A stretch of DNA of 45,215 nucleotides from Alphaproteobacteria bacterium (GCA_028277405.1 JANQGH010000019.1:1-45215), one strand, 5' to 3'. Numbered from the stretch's first letter, positions 1-10,000 are shown. Notes: generated from the sequence alone by a model not told the origin. A program made the numbers and translations.

Positions 1-631
1 TGACGTTCACCGCACTTGTGTATTCCGGCATCCAAAAGCCGACGATGGTGCACGGCATGTCATCGAACTCGAACACCGCTTGTGTTTCGGCAAGCTCCGC
101 CAATGTCGCGCGTCCCTCGATCTTGCATGCGGCCCGGGCTTTCACGTGGCCGAGAATGCCCCGGATGCGAACCGCATAGATCAGGTTTTCAGACGATCTT
201 AGAGCATTGAGCCTCTCCGATAGTTCATCAAATGTATCAAAGGGCTCAATCGTCTTCTTCAGGTCTGGTTCGAAGTGTGTGACTACGGCGAACGGCACCA
301 GCGCGTCGCGCGGCGCTTCGGTCACTGCGTTCTCTCCTTGTACCTGATAGAACCGGCCGTCCAGCACCACCATCTCGCCGTCGAAATGGGAGAAGGTGCC
401 GAGGCCAAAGTCGCCATGTTCGGCCAGCTCTGCCACGGTTACCGCGCCGGTCGACACGCCTTCGACCAGAGCACCGGTGCTCGACACCTGAAACAGCGTC
501 GCGTGCTCAAGCTGCATGGCGTCGGCCAGCGCCATGGTCACGATGTGGGCCATGGTGTCGCCGGTTTGCCGCTGATGGGCCTCAAGCGCATCCATCAGCG
601 ACTGGGAGATCTCACAGGTAAGTGTCGGCAC
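1..631 (-). CDS. Acetolactate decarboxylase, partial, with N-terminal ribbon-helix-helix-like segment
   Basis: The frame is open from a GTG at 631 to the left edge; about 210 residues are visible and the C-terminus, with the zinc-binding histidines of the family, is outside the window. From about residue 50 the protein matches alpha-acetolactate decarboxylase, which converts 2-acetolactate to acetoin: LFQVSSTGALVEG, then FGLGTFSHFDGEMVVLDGRF, then a PFAVVTHF segment. The first 45 residues read as a short strand followed by two helices (TLTCEIS, then QSLMDALEAH, then a helix ending ALADAMQ), the pattern of a CopG/Arc ribbon-helix-helix domain. The GTG is chosen because AAGGAGG lies just upstream, overlapping the stop codon of the preceding oxidoreductase gene, so the two are very probably co-transcribed and coupled. 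The enzyme call is confident; a DNA-binding role for the N-terminus is inference. Confidence 0.85.
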   Translation of the reverse strand, partial: MPTLTCEISQSLMDALEAHQRQTGDTMAHIVTMALADAMQLEHATLFQVSSTGALVEGVSTGAVTVAELAEHGDFGLGTFSHFDGEMVVLDGRFYQVQGENAVTEAPRDALVPFAVVTHFEPDLKKTIEPFDTFDELSERLNALRSSENLIYAVRIRGILGHVKARAACKIEGRATLAELAETQAVFEFDDMPCTIVGFWMPEYTSAVNV

Positions 632-646
632 GGTCTCGTCGCCTCC

Positions 647-1705
647 TTAAGCGGCCGATCGCATGGCCTGCCAGTTGCTGCCGTTGCGCTCCAGCCAGGC
701 GCCGCCATTGGCGGCCGACTCGATCAGCCCGAACATCAGGTCGAGGCTGTTCAGATTGTCTTCGCCCAGGCTGAGCATGGGCGAGGGGGCGGCACCCTCG
801 ATCGTCCGGGCAAAGGCGTCCAGCACTCCGGATCGGTCCCAAAACTCAATCGGCGGCAGCGATTGTTTGCTGGGCTCTTGAGCCGGCAGATACAAATCGA
901 CCCATTCGGTCGTCGTCCGTTCCTCCTTCGGGCCGCGGAAGCGCCACTTGATAGAGCCTTTGGACCCGTCAAGCTGCCAGTTGCCGCCATAGGTCGTGAT
1001 TGGGCCGCGGCTGATCCAACTGCCGTCATAGCGCACGATCGTGCCCTTGGAGAACCGGATCAGCGCACTGGCCGCCGGCGGACCGGCGAACGGGGTTCCC
1101 GTCTCGGTCCAGCTTGTGCAGCTCACCGCCACGGGCTCGTCCTGCAGGACGAAGCGCATGGCGTCGAAATGGTGGATTGCCATGTCGCTCAGCAACGGTT
1201 CGGCCAGATCGAAATAGCGGTATTCCGGGCCGAACAGGCGGGCGAAATCGACTCTCATGAATTGCGGCTGGCCGATCGTGCCACTCTCTATCAGCTCCTT
1301 GGCTTTGATCAGCGCGGCGAAGAACCGGTAGTTCTGATTGACGGCCAGCAGCCGACCCTTGGCGCGCGCCAATTCGACGACCGTCTCAGCCTCTTCGCGG
1401 CTGTCGGCAAAGGGCTTCTCGACCAGGACATCCAGCCCGGCCTCAAGGCCCGCACGCACGGCTTCGATATGCACCTGCAACGGGACGGTCGCGAGCAACG
1501 CGTCGGCCTCGACCGCGTTCAGCGCCGCGTCCAGCGACGGGTGCATGCGGGCCTGGTCCAGCCCGGCATCGATGGCGCGCTGACGCGCGGCCTCGCTGGC
1601 ATCGACCCAGGCGACGGTCTCGACGCCGGGGATTTCGGGGACAACGCTTTGGGCCCAATCCAAGCCCCAAAGGCCCAGGCCCATATGTATCAGCCTTACA
1701 GTCAC
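647..1705 (-). CDS. Gfo/Idh/MocA family NAD(P)-dependent oxidoreductase
   Basis: A 352-residue protein of the usual length for this family. The N-terminal Rossmann fold starts MTVRLIHMGLGLWG with a glycine-rich turn. The family EKPFA motif, whose lysine acts at the active site, follows LEAGLDVLV near residue 95, and NQNYRF comes soon after. The C-terminal half is the alpha/beta substrate domain (DMAIHHFDAMRF contains the conserved histidine region). Members oxidise or reduce sugars, inositols or related polyols with NAD(P); the substrate cannot be read from sequence. The start is a GTG at 1705, and an in-frame ATG eight codons on is less likely because it would cut the Rossmann strand. Its stop overlaps the ribosome binding site of the downstream acetolactate decarboxylase gene. 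Confidence 0.9.
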   Translation of the reverse strand: MTVRLIHMGLGLWGLDWAQSVVPEIPGVETVAWVDASEAARQRAIDAGLDQARMHPSLDAALNAVEADALLATVPLQVHIEAVRAGLEAGLDVLVEKPFADSREEAETVVELARAKGRLLAVNQNYRFFAALIKAKELIESGTIGQPQFMRVDFARLFGPEYRYFDLAEPLLSDMAIHHFDAMRFVLQDEPVAVSCTSWTETGTPFAGPPAASALIRFSKGTIVRYDGSWISRGPITTYGGNWQLDGSKGSIKWRFRGPKEERTTTEWVDLYLPAQEPSKQSLPPIEFWDRSGVLDAFARTIEGAAPSPMLSLGEDNLNSLDLMFGLIESAANGGAWLERNGSNWQAMRSAA

Positions 1706-1765
1706 GCGCGTTCTTTCATTTCGGTGTGAGGGCCGACGCGAGATCGGCCCCGTTTCGTGGAGAAG

Positions 1766-1795
1766 GGCGCGGCCGTTCGATCGGTCGGCCGCGCC
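1766..1795 (-). terminator. Hairpin just after the VWA gene
   Basis: A perfect 10-bp inverted repeat, GGCGCGGCCG (1766-1775) and CGGCCGCGCC (1786-1795), with a 10-nt loop, lies 10 nt past the stop codon of the VWA gene. No T-run follows, so it may stop transcription weakly or protect the 3' end. Confidence 0.45.
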
Positions 1796-1805
1796 ATCAT
1801 CTAGT

Positions 1806-4800
1806 CTACTTCACGCTCAAGGGAATGGCGATCAGCACTTCGCCGAGGTCGCGCATACGATAGCGGATCTGGTAGTCGCCTGGCTGGGCCGGTGCGAAGA
1901 TCTGCAGCGGGCTGCCCTGGCTGGTGCGTGTCTCAGTCAGCGGCGCGGCATCGGCCGGCGCGCCCGCCGGTACGATCTCGATGAAATGCTCCCAGGCGCC
2001 CGGGCCGGTCCAGGTCACTTCGACCACCGAGCCGGCGGGCACTTCGTCCAAAGCCTGCAGGCTGGCTTCGGCGGCGCTTAGCGTCACCGGCAGGCTGGCG
2101 AGCGTGCGCTCGGACTGCCCGACCACATAGCGAATTTCATAGGCGCCGAGGCCCTCGGGTGCCCTGAGCTCGGCGGGATTGCGGTCCCGCGTGCGGTCAT
2201 AGTCGGTGTACTCGCCCTCCGGCGCGCCCGCCTCGACGATGGTGATGTAATCGTTGTGGCCGTCCGGCCCCTCCCAGGCGACCTCGAAGAACGCGCCCGG
2301 GACCACCGGTGTCAACAGTTCCAGCGACGCGCTGACGGGCGTGAGCGTCAGGGGCTGGCTGTGCAGCGTGCGGCTGGACTGGCCGATCACATAGCGGATT
2401 TCATAGTTCCCGACCGCGTCGGGTGCCCGAATGGTCACCGGGCTGCCTCTGGTCGTGCGCTCGTAGTGATTGTAGGTGCCCTCCGGCGCACCGGCCTCGA
2501 CGATGGTGATGTAGTCGTTGTGGTTGTCAGGGCCTGTCCAGGCGACCTCGATGCTGGCGCCGGCGCCGGCTTGCGACGGCGCGTCAAAGCTGGCGGTCGC
2601 CGCGACCAGCTGTATCGGCTGGCTGTGCAGCGTGCGGCTGGATTGGCCAATCACATAGCGGAGTTCATAGTTCCCGACACCGTCGGGTGCCCGAATGGTC
2701 ACCGGGCTGCCCCTGGTCGTGCGCTCATAGTGATTGTAGGTGCCTTCCGGCGCCCCGGCCTCGACGATGGTGATGTAGTCGTTGTGGTTGTCCGGGCCTG
2801 TCCAGGCGACCTCGATGCTGGCGCCTGCGTTGGCTTGCGACGGCGCGTCAAAGCTGGCCGTTGCGGCGACCAACTGTATCGGGTGGCTGGTGACCGTCCG
2901 GCCGGACTGGCCGTTCACATAACGGATCTCGTGTGCGCCGAGGCCATCAGGCGCCCGAATGGTCACGGGGCTGCCTACTCTGGTACGCTCATAATGGTTG
3001 TAGGTGCCGTCCGGGGCGCCCGCCTCGACAATCGTGATGTAGTCATTGTGATTGTCTGGACCGCTCCACGCGACTTCGATGCTGGCGCCGGCACCGGCTT
3101 CGCCGGGCGCTTCGATCGTGGCCCCCGCGATCACCAGCGCGAGGGGAATGCTGGTCAGTGTACGGCCGGATTGGCCGACCACGTAGCGGATCTCGTAGCT
3201 GCCGACGGCGTCCGGCGCTGTGATCGTCACCGGGCTGCCGACCCGGGTGCGCTCGTAGTCGTTGTAGGACCCCTCCGGCGCGCCGGCCTCGACGATGGTG
3301 ATGTAATCGTTGGTATTGTCCGGGCCGCTCCACGCGACCTCGACGTCCGATCCGGCCCCGACTTCAGCCGGCGCATCCAACGTCGCCTGGGCCGCCACGA
3401 GGGTGAGCGGCTGGCTCGCCAGGGTTCGGCTCGATTGGCCGATCACATAGCGGATCTCGTAGGCGCCAATCGCATCCGGTGCGTTGATCTCAACAGGGCT
3501 GCCGGCCCTGGTGCGCTCGTAGTCGTTGTAGGTACCGGCGGGGGCGCCTGCCTCGACGATGGTGATGTAGTCGTTGGGTGAGTCCGGGCCGGTCCACTCG
3601 ACGGTGACGGTGCCGCCGGCGACCGTCTCGCTAACCGCGTCCAACGTGGCCGAAACAGGCGTCAACTGGACCGGCTGGCTGGCCAGCGTCTCGCCGGTCT
3701 GTCCGTGAACATAGCGCACCTCGTAGGCGCCCAAGCCGTCCGGCGCAGCCAGTTCTGCAGGGCTGCCGGCGGTGGTCCGCTCATAGTCGTTGTAACTGTT
3801 CCTGGGCGCCCCCGCCTCGACGATGGTGACGTAGTCGCTCTGGTCGTCGGGGCCGGTCCATTCGACCTGGAAGACGGACGTGGCGGGCACTTCCGCCGGG
3901 GCGCCAACGGTCGCGTCGCCGAGAATGCGGACCAGTTCCACGTCATAGGATGCGTTGGCCTCGGGCACGACGGTGAAGGTGACCTGCCCCTCGGCGTCGC
4001 CCATCGCGGCGGTTGCCAGATAGGCCCCTTCCTCAAGCGTCGCGCTCAAAACACCCGTGCCGTTCTGGCTGACGACGTTGTTGCCGTTCGCGGTATCGGT
4101 GACCGTCCAATCGACGCCGCTGAGAACCTGTCCGGTGGCGGCGTCGACCGGGCGCAGGGTGATGTCGGCGGTGATGATCACGGGCTGCGGCGGCGGTGCG
4201 GCCGTGACGGTCGTCAGTGCCTGGCTGAGTTCCTGAGCGTTCTCTGCCAAGAGGAAGGTGCCGCCCGTGTTCTCGGCAATGCAGGAAAGCTGGCCTGCCT
4301 CGTCCTGAGCGATGTCGAAGCCGATGACATGGGCGGTGAAGTTGATGCCAGCCCGCTCCAACTCCTCCGACAAGGCGCACGGGTCGGCATTGCAGGTTTC
4401 GACGCCGTCGGACAGCAGGACCACCGTCGCCGGCTCGTCCTGATAGCGCAGCTCTTCCGCCGCCTGGCGCACCGCGTCGGTCAGTGGTGTGCGGCCGAGT
4501 GGCATGATGGCGTTGATCTCGCCGATCAGCGTTTGCGGTTCGACCGGCCCGACCTCCCGGATCAACTCGATATCCGTGCAATCGCCCTCACGCCGATGGC
4601 CGTAGGCGACGACGCCCAAGGGCGTCGAGCTGTCCCAACCCTGCAGCAGATCGCCCAGGACGTCGCGCGCGATTTCGATCTTGCTGATACCGTCGATCTG
4701 TCCCCACATGCTGCCCGACGCGTCCAGCACGATGATCGTGTTCTGTGCCTGGGCGGCGGCCGTGAGCGATATCGCCGTCGCGGCGGCCAAGCCGGAAAGC

Positions 4801-4829
4801 AGCAATCGGGTGGGGCGGGGGATGGGCAT
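1806..4829 (-). CDS. Secreted von Willebrand factor A domain protein with eight ~88-residue repeats
   Basis: A 1007-residue exported protein. The start at 4829 (MPIPRPTRLLL) is preferred over a reading 33 codons longer because AAGGAATCGCC precedes it and it opens directly on a signal peptide (cleavage near AQA-QN, residue 28). A VWA domain follows with the metal-dependent adhesion site DASGS at residues 36-40 and conserved PLGVVAYGHR and VVLLSDGVETC segments. After a linker there are eight tandem repeats of about 88 residues, each with the pattern GPDxxNDYITIVEAGAP, YERT, GSP, APDxxGxYEIRYVxGQS, TLxSxPLxL. The fifth and sixth copies are nearly identical, and the last has lost the central NDYITIV motif. 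This suggests a periplasmic or surface adhesion or scaffold role; the ligand is unknown. It is transcribed divergently from the next gene. Confidence 0.88.
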   Translation of the reverse strand: MPIPRPTRLLLSGLAAATAISLTAAAQAQNTIIVLDASGSMWGQIDGISKIEIARDVLGDLLQGWDSSTPLGVVAYGHRREGDCTDIELIREVGPVEPQTLIGEINAIMPLGRTPLTDAVRQAAEELRYQDEPATVVLLSDGVETCNADPCALSEELERAGINFTAHVIGFDIAQDEAGQLSCIAENTGGTFLLAENAQELSQALTTVTAAPPPQPVIITADITLRPVDAATGQVLSGVDWTVTDTANGNNVVSQNGTGVLSATLEEGAYLATAAMGDAEGQVTFTVVPEANASYDVELVRILGDATVGAPAEVPATSVFQVEWTGPDDQSDYVTIVEAGAPRNSYNDYERTTAGSPAELAAPDGLGAYEVRYVHGQTGETLASQPVQLTPVSATLDAVSETVAGGTVTVEWTGPDSPNDYITIVEAGAPAGTYNDYERTRAGSPVEINAPDAIGAYEIRYVIGQSSRTLASQPLTLVAAQATLDAPAEVGAGSDVEVAWSGPDNTNDYITIVEAGAPEGSYNDYERTRVGSPVTITAPDAVGSYEIRYVVGQSGRTLTSIPLALVIAGATIEAPGEAGAGASIEVAWSGPDNHNDYITIVEAGAPDGTYNHYERTRVGSPVTIRAPDGLGAHEIRYVNGQSGRTVTSHPIQLVAATASFDAPSQANAGASIEVAWTGPDNHNDYITIVEAGAPEGTYNHYERTTRGSPVTIRAPDGVGNYELRYVIGQSSRTLHSQPIQLVAATASFDAPSQAGAGASIEVAWTGPDNHNDYITIVEAGAPEGTYNHYERTTRGSPVTIRAPDAVGNYEIRYVIGQSSRTLHSQPLTLTPVSASLELLTPVVPGAFFEVAWEGPDGHNDYITIVEAGAPEGEYTDYDRTRDRNPAELRAPEGLGAYEIRYVVGQSERTLASLPVTLSAAEASLQALDEVPAGSVVEVTWTGPGAWEHFIEIVPAGAPADAAPLTETRTSQGSPLQIFAPAQPGDYQIRYRMRDLGEVLIAIPLSVK
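1808..3960 (-). repeat. Eight tandem coding repeats of about 264 bp
   Basis: The 3' two-thirds of the VWA gene is a tandem array with a period of about 264 nt, visible as recurring GTCGTTGTAGG and CGATGGTGATGTA on the plus strand. Similarity is highest between the central copies (about 2430-2960), which suggests recent duplication or gene conversion. The array also keeps long antisense frames open; these are not genes. Confidence 0.85.
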
Positions 4830-4950
4830 GGCGATTCCTTCGGCGCACTTCGCGTTTGACGAAAGGCGGGATATTGACCAATCGGACCCGCGCCGAAAAG
4901 CCCTTTTGCAGGAACACCTTTGTGACATGATTGCTTTTTACCAACCGCAC

Positions 4951-5778
4951 ATGACCGGCCGACATGGCATGACGCCTCCACGTTTTCGCTTGCTTGCTTT
5001 GGGCAGCTTTGGGCTGCGCTGCGGGGTGGCTGCCATCCTGGCGATCGTAAGCGTGCTGCCGATGGCCCGCGCCCAGCAGGACCCGCTGACCATCCATCCG
5101 CCCCAGACCGTGTGGCAGGCTGACGGCATCACCGCGCAGATCGCCCAGCTTTCCAGGCCCGGCGTCCGCCACAGCGGCCGTTTGCTGATCGCCTTCCTCG
5201 ATCCCGCGCGGTTCGAGGCGGACGTCACCGATCGGCTGCCGGTGTTCAGCGATGCCGCGAACGCGGGCTGGCAGCTCACCGTCGATGGTGGGTTCTTCGA
5301 TGAGAACGAACGCCCGCTCTATCTGCTTCAGGAAGGGCCCCAGGTCCACGCGCCGTTCCGCAACGGCACCAGCGCCGTCTTCTCCTGTCGCAACGGCACG
5401 TGCCGCATCACCCACGCGCGCGACTATGACCCGTACCAACCGGTGGACGTCGCGGTGCAATCCTCGCCGCGCGTCTTCGCCAATGGCGCGCCGACGGTCG
5501 GCGTCCGCAATCGAAACACCATGGCGTCGCGCGCCGGTATCGCGATCACCAGGTCCAGCCAGGTCGTGGTCTTCGCCACCGATCGCTGGCCTTGGCAAGG
5601 GCTGACCTTCGACGAGGTCGCCACCATGGTGGCGCCGCTGATCGACGCCACCGACATTTTGATGCTCGACGGCGGCTCGTCGGTCGTGTTCGAGTTGGAC
5701 GCGCCCGGCTTTTCGCTCTCCGCGCGCGGCAGCGGCCGGTCGGTGCCGTACATGATCAGCTTTTTCGGAACACGGTAG
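4951..5778 (+). CDS. Phosphodiester glycosidase (NAGPA-like) family exported protein
   Basis: A protein of about 275 residues with an N-terminal signal sequence (basic MTPPRFR, then a hydrophobic run ending MARAQQ). The rest matches the phosphodiester glycosidase/NAGPA fold: VDGGFFDENERPLYLL, RAGIAITRSSQVVVFATDRW, then LTFDEVATMVAPLIDATDIL followed by the signature LDGGSSVVFEL. Family members cleave N-acetylglucosamine phosphodiesters or act on periplasmic polysaccharide; the substrate here is unknown. The start is uncertain: ATGs at 4927, 4951 and 4969 are all in frame and none has a convincing ribosome binding site. The stop is 5 nt before the nitroreductase gene, so the two probably form one transcript. 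The roughly 120 bp upstream must hold divergent promoters shared with the VWA gene. Confidence 0.82.
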   Translation: MTGRHGMTPPRFRLLALGSFGLRCGVAAILAIVSVLPMARAQQDPLTIHPPQTVWQADGITAQIAQLSRPGVRHSGRLLIAFLDPARFEADVTDRLPVFSDAANAGWQLTVDGGFFDENERPLYLLQEGPQVHAPFRNGTSAVFSCRNGTCRITHARDYDPYQPVDVAVQSSPRVFANGAPTVGVRNRNTMASRAGIAITRSSQVVVFATDRWPWQGLTFDEVATMVAPLIDATDILMLDGGSSVVFELDAPGFSLSARGSGRSVPYMISFFGTR

Positions 5779-5783
5779 GGGCG

Positions 5784-6611
5784 ATGTCCGGCTTACGTGA
5801 GATTCTGGCACTTCGGTATGGCGACCAGCCCGCTGACGACCCGCTGTTGGCGTCGTCGCCGGAGATAGAGCGCATGGCGGCGCGAAGCTCGGTCCGTCGT
5901 TTTGCCGACCGGCCCGTCGACATGGGCCTGATCCAGGGCCTGTGCGCCGTCGCGCTGGCCGCGCCGACCAAAAGCGACCTGCAGCAGCGGGACGTTGTGA
6001 TCGTGCAAGACACTGCCGTTCGCGCGCGTTTGGACGAGCTGGTGAGCGGCCAGGCCTGGGTGGCCGGGGCGCCCGCCTTCCTAGTGTTCTGCGGCAACAA
6101 TCGGCGCCAGCGCCAGCTTCATGACTGGCGTCAAAGGCCGTTCGTGAACGATCATCTCGATGCCTTCGTGAACGCGGTCGGTGATGCCGCCATCGCGCTC
6201 GCCGCGTTTGTGACGGCTGCGGAGGCTGTTGGATTGGGCACCTGTCCCGTCAGCGCGGTGCGCAACAGGGCCGAAGAGGTCAGTGCGCTGTTGCGTCTGC
6301 CCGACCACGTCTTTCCGTTCGCCGGCCTGGCGCTCGGCTGGCCAGCGGAGAAGGCCGCCATCAGCCTTCGCCTGCCGCTCGGCGCGACCGTCCATGTCGA
6401 TACGTTCGACGAGAGTGGCGTGGAGCAACAGGTGCAGGCTTATGATACCCGACGGGCGGCGGCCCAGCCTTATGCCAGCCAGAGGCGCAAGGACACGTTC
6501 GGTGCCGGCGACCCTTACACCTGGTCGGAGGACAAGGCGCGGCAGTACAGTCTGCCGGAGCGCGCCGATTTCGGCGCCTTCGTCAAACGCAAAGGGTTCA
6601 GGCTGGACTGA
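5784..6611 (+). CDS. Nitroreductase family FMN-dependent oxidoreductase
   Basis: A 275-residue protein. MAARSSVRRFADRPVDMGLI is the classic nitroreductase N-terminal segment, in which the RRF arginines contact FMN phosphate. It is followed by ALAAPTKSDLQQRDVVIVQD, then AAIALAAFVTAAEAVGLGTC and VFPFAGLALGWP, all typical of the NfsA-like branch (oxygen-insensitive NAD(P)H nitroreductase or flavin reductase). The C-terminal tail with YDTRRA and YTWSEDKARQY also fits that branch. The start at 5784 is supported by TAGGGGCG just upstream, and the gene follows the preceding one by 5 nt. The natural substrate cannot be inferred. The gene ends 4 nt before the convergent UspA gene. Confidence 0.9.
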   Translation: MSGLREILALRYGDQPADDPLLASSPEIERMAARSSVRRFADRPVDMGLIQGLCAVALAAPTKSDLQQRDVVIVQDTAVRARLDELVSGQAWVAGAPAFLVFCGNNRRQRQLHDWRQRPFVNDHLDAFVNAVGDAAIALAAFVTAAEAVGLGTCPVSAVRNRAEEVSALLRLPDHVFPFAGLALGWPAEKAAISLRLPLGATVHVDTFDESGVEQQVQAYDTRRAAAQPYASQRRKDTFGAGDPYTWSEDKARQYSLPERADFGAFVKRKGFRLD

Positions 6612-6615
6612 TCGG

Positions 6616-7047
6616 CTAATCCCTGACGACCAGCACCGACGATGCCGCGTGGCGCACGACCCGTTCAGCGTTTGAGCCCAACAGCCCCGCGCTGCCCGTC
6701 TCCGGCCGGTGGGCGGCCATCACGATCAGATCCGCTTTGATCTCTTCGGCAATGCGCAGCACCTCACGGTAGATCCGCCCGTGCGCCACGATGTGCTGAA
6801 GCTGGATGCCCTCGGGCACATGGTCGCGCGAGAACTCGTGCAGGGCGTTTTGCGCGTCCTCCAGGGCCTTGTGCTCGAACCCGTCGGGAAAGTATTGGCC
6901 GACGATGCTCATGCCGAAATCCGGCACCACGGTCATGATGTGCAGTCGGGCCCCAAACGCCTTGGTATATTCCACGGCCGTCGGCAGTGGCTTCTTCCAG
7001 GTGCTCTCCGTCGTCACATCGATCGACAACAGGATATCCGTGTACAT
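6616..7047 (-). CDS. Universal stress protein (UspA family), third gene of the TRAP operon
   Basis: A 143-residue single UspA domain. It begins MYTDILLSIDVT and has the C-terminal nucleotide-binding signature: ADLIVMAAHRP, then GSAGLLGSNAERVVRHA, ending SSVLVVRD. The G-x2-G pattern with GSN indicates the ATP-binding subclass. It lies 24 nt behind the TRAP permease on the same strand. UspA proteins accompanying TRAP transporters are known: TeaD of Halomonas elongata binds ATP and modulates TeaABC ectoine uptake. A similar regulatory role is a reasonable inference here. Confidence 0.92.
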   Translation of the reverse strand: MYTDILLSIDVTTESTWKKPLPTAVEYTKAFGARLHIMTVVPDFGMSIVGQYFPDGFEHKALEDAQNALHEFSRDHVPEGIQLQHIVAHGRIYREVLRIAEEIKADLIVMAAHRPETGSAGLLGSNAERVVRHAASSVLVVRD

Positions 7048-7071
7048 CTGCCCGCTCTCCTAAGAGCCAGT

Positions 7072-10000
7072 TTAAGCTGCCGCTGGCTGACCGGCCGCGC
7101 GCCGGTTGCGGCCGCGTTGCAGAAGGATGATACCCGCCAGCAGGATCAATGCAGGGATCCAGATCAATTCCTTCGGCGGAACATCGGCCGGAACGACGAT
7201 TTCGGCGATCTGATAGTCGAAGTCGAGACCCAGATTCTGGGCTTCGCTGCCGAACATGACGTTGTCGAAGATGGCCGTATCGCCATCGATGCGCACGGTG
7301 GCTCCAAGCTGCTCAAGCCTTTGGGCGGCCGACTCGCCTTCCGGCAAGGTCATCACCACCGTCGTGTCGATGGGGTCGCCGGAAATGAAGTCCTCGCCTG
7401 TCACCCTTAGCTGTAGCGTTTCATCGGGCGGCACGGTGTCGATGACGTCGAAGATCTCGGTGCCAGGCAGGATCTGATCGGGTGGGAACATCATGTCCAT
7501 CCAATAGCCCGGTCGGAACAGGGTGAACGCAACCAGCAGAAGCACCAGCGACTCCCAGATCCGGCTCTTGGCGAAGAAGAAGCCCTGGGTGGCGGCGGCA
7601 AAGACAAGCATGGCTATGACCGCGCTGACCACGGTCAAGATCAGACTGACCGGTCCCTGGATATCGTAGAGGATCAACTGGGTGTTGAAAATGAAGATGA
7701 AGGGCAGGGCGACCGTGCGCAGGGAGTAGAAGAACGCGGTAAAGCCGGTTTTGATCGGGTCGCCGCCCGACACGGCCGCAGCCGCAAAGGACGCTAAGCC
7801 CACGGGGGGCGTTACGTCCGCCATGATGCCGAAATAGAACACGAACAAATGCACCGCGATCAGCGGCACGACCAGGCCGCTGGCCGCGCCCAGTTCCACG
7901 ATCACGGGCGCCATCAGGGCCGAGACGACGATGTAGTTCGCCGTCGTCGGCAGGCCCATGCCCAGGATCAGGGACAGGATCGCGACCAGGACCAGCATCA
8001 GGATCAAGCTGCCGCCGGACAGGAACTCGACAAAGGCGCTCATCACCAGGCCGATGCCGGTCAGCGATACGGTGCCGACGATGATGCCGGCCGTCGCCGT
8101 GGCGATGCCGATGCCGATCATGTTGCGCGCGCCGGCGACCATGGCCTCGAACAGCTCGCCGAAACCCCGCTTACCGGCCGCGTGCAGTTCCGCCTGGCTG
8201 TTGCGGTAACCGACCGTCTGGCGGCGGAACCGGTCGCGCATCAGGAACACGACGAACGCCGCGACGCAGACCACGATCTCGATCGCCACGATCAGTTCCG
8301 CGGGCCAGGTGCCACCGGCCGAGATCAACAGCACACCGGCCACGATGATCGCGGCGACGATGATCAGCATGATGATGTTGTTGATGATCAACGCGATCAG
8401 GTTCACCACCGCCTCGCCGATGAAGGCGAAGAAGCCGGCGCCGCCGCTGGCTTGACCTCTGAACAGGGCCATCAGCGGGCGCTGGGTCAGCAGGATGATG
8501 ACCATGAACACCACGGCCCAGAAGGCCGACAGGCCCGGCGACAGGCGCTCGATCATCAGGTTCCAGACCAGCACGATGATCGGCAGGAAGTAGTAGAGAC
8601 CGGTCTTCACCGTTGGGCCGACCTCCGGCAGGCTGACGACCGGGGCGTTCGGGTCGTCCATCTCCAGTTCCGGGTAGCGCGCGGCATAGGCGACCAGCGC
8701 CACATAGATGGCCAGCAGAATGACGGCGCCGATCCAGGCGGCGGCGAAGTCCCCGAACAGCATGGTCAGGACCGACATGCCGTAGAAGACGGCCATCGCC
8801 CCGAGGATGACATTCATCAGGACCAGGCCGCCGACCGACACGGTTCGCTTGAACCGGTCCTTCGGCAGGCTGCGGGCAAACGCGCTGAAGATGATCCACT
8901 CGACGATCCCGATCAGGACGACGGCGATCAAGCCGAACACCGGATCGGCCAACAGGCCGGCCAGTTCGAAACCGCCGGCAATCACGCCGGCAACGATGAT
9001 GACGGTCGCTAAGGTGATGCCGAAGGCGATCAGGGTCCATTTCGCCGGCAACGGCTCGCCGGGTTTGGGCAGCGCCTTCATGCCGGTTTTCAGCGCCTCC
9101 AGATGGACGATGTAAACCAGCGCGATGTAGGAGATGATCGCCGGCAGGAAGGCGTGCTGGATCACTTCCGTGTACGGAATGCCGACATACTCGACCATCA
9201 GGAAGGCGGCGGCACCCATGACCGGCGGCATGATCTGGCCGTTGACCGACGAGGCAACCTCGACCGCACCGGCCTTTTCCGGCGTAAAGCCGACACGCTT
9301 CATCAGCGGCACGGTGAAGGTGCCGGTGGTGACCACGTTGGCGATCGACGAGCCGGAGATCAGGCCCGTCATGCCCGAGGCGACGACGGCCGCCTTGGCC
9401 GGCCCGCCGCGCAGATGGCCCAACATGGCGAAGGCCAGCTTGATGAAATAGTTGCCGGCACCCGCGCGGTCGAGCAGGGCGCCGAAGAGGACGAACAGGA
9501 ACACGAACCGGGTCGAGACGCCCAGCGCGATGCCGAACACGCCCTGGTCGGACAGCCAGAACTGGTCCATCGCCCGATTGAGCGAGGCGCCTTGATAGCG
9601 AATCACATCCGGCAGGAACGAGGCGTTGCCGAAGAAGACGTAGAGCAGAAACACAATGGCCACGACCATCAAGGGCGGGCCGAGCGAGCGGCGCGTGGCT
9701 TCCAGGAGCAGCAGCAGGCCGGCTGCGGAAACGACGATGTCGAGAACGATCGGCAGGCCGGGCCGCGTCGACAACTCGTCGATGAACCAGAACCGGTAGG
9801 TGGCACAAAAGGTGCCGACCAGCGCCAACACCCAGTCGACCCAGGGCACGCGGTTGCGCGGGCTGCGTTTCAGAGCGGGATAGGCCAAAAAGGCCAGGAA
9901 CATCGCAAAGCCCAGATGCAGCGAGCGCGCCTGGGCGTCGTTGATCACCAACAGGCCGGTGATGAAGGGCAGGGGCGAGGCGTACCAGATCTGAAACGCC

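Noticed and set aside
275..1729. A 484-codon plus-strand frame
   Set aside because: It lies antisense to two clearly recognised genes (acetolactate decarboxylase and Gfo/Idh/MocA oxidoreductase).
2256..3581. A 441-codon plus-strand frame opposite the VWA gene
   Set aside because: It is the antisense of the repeat array; its open length follows from the repeats and high GC, and it lacks any recognisable domain.
1808..3960. Regularly spaced repeats suggesting CRISPR
   Set aside because: The period is ~264 nt, the repeats are in frame and coding, and there are no short repeats with unique spacers.
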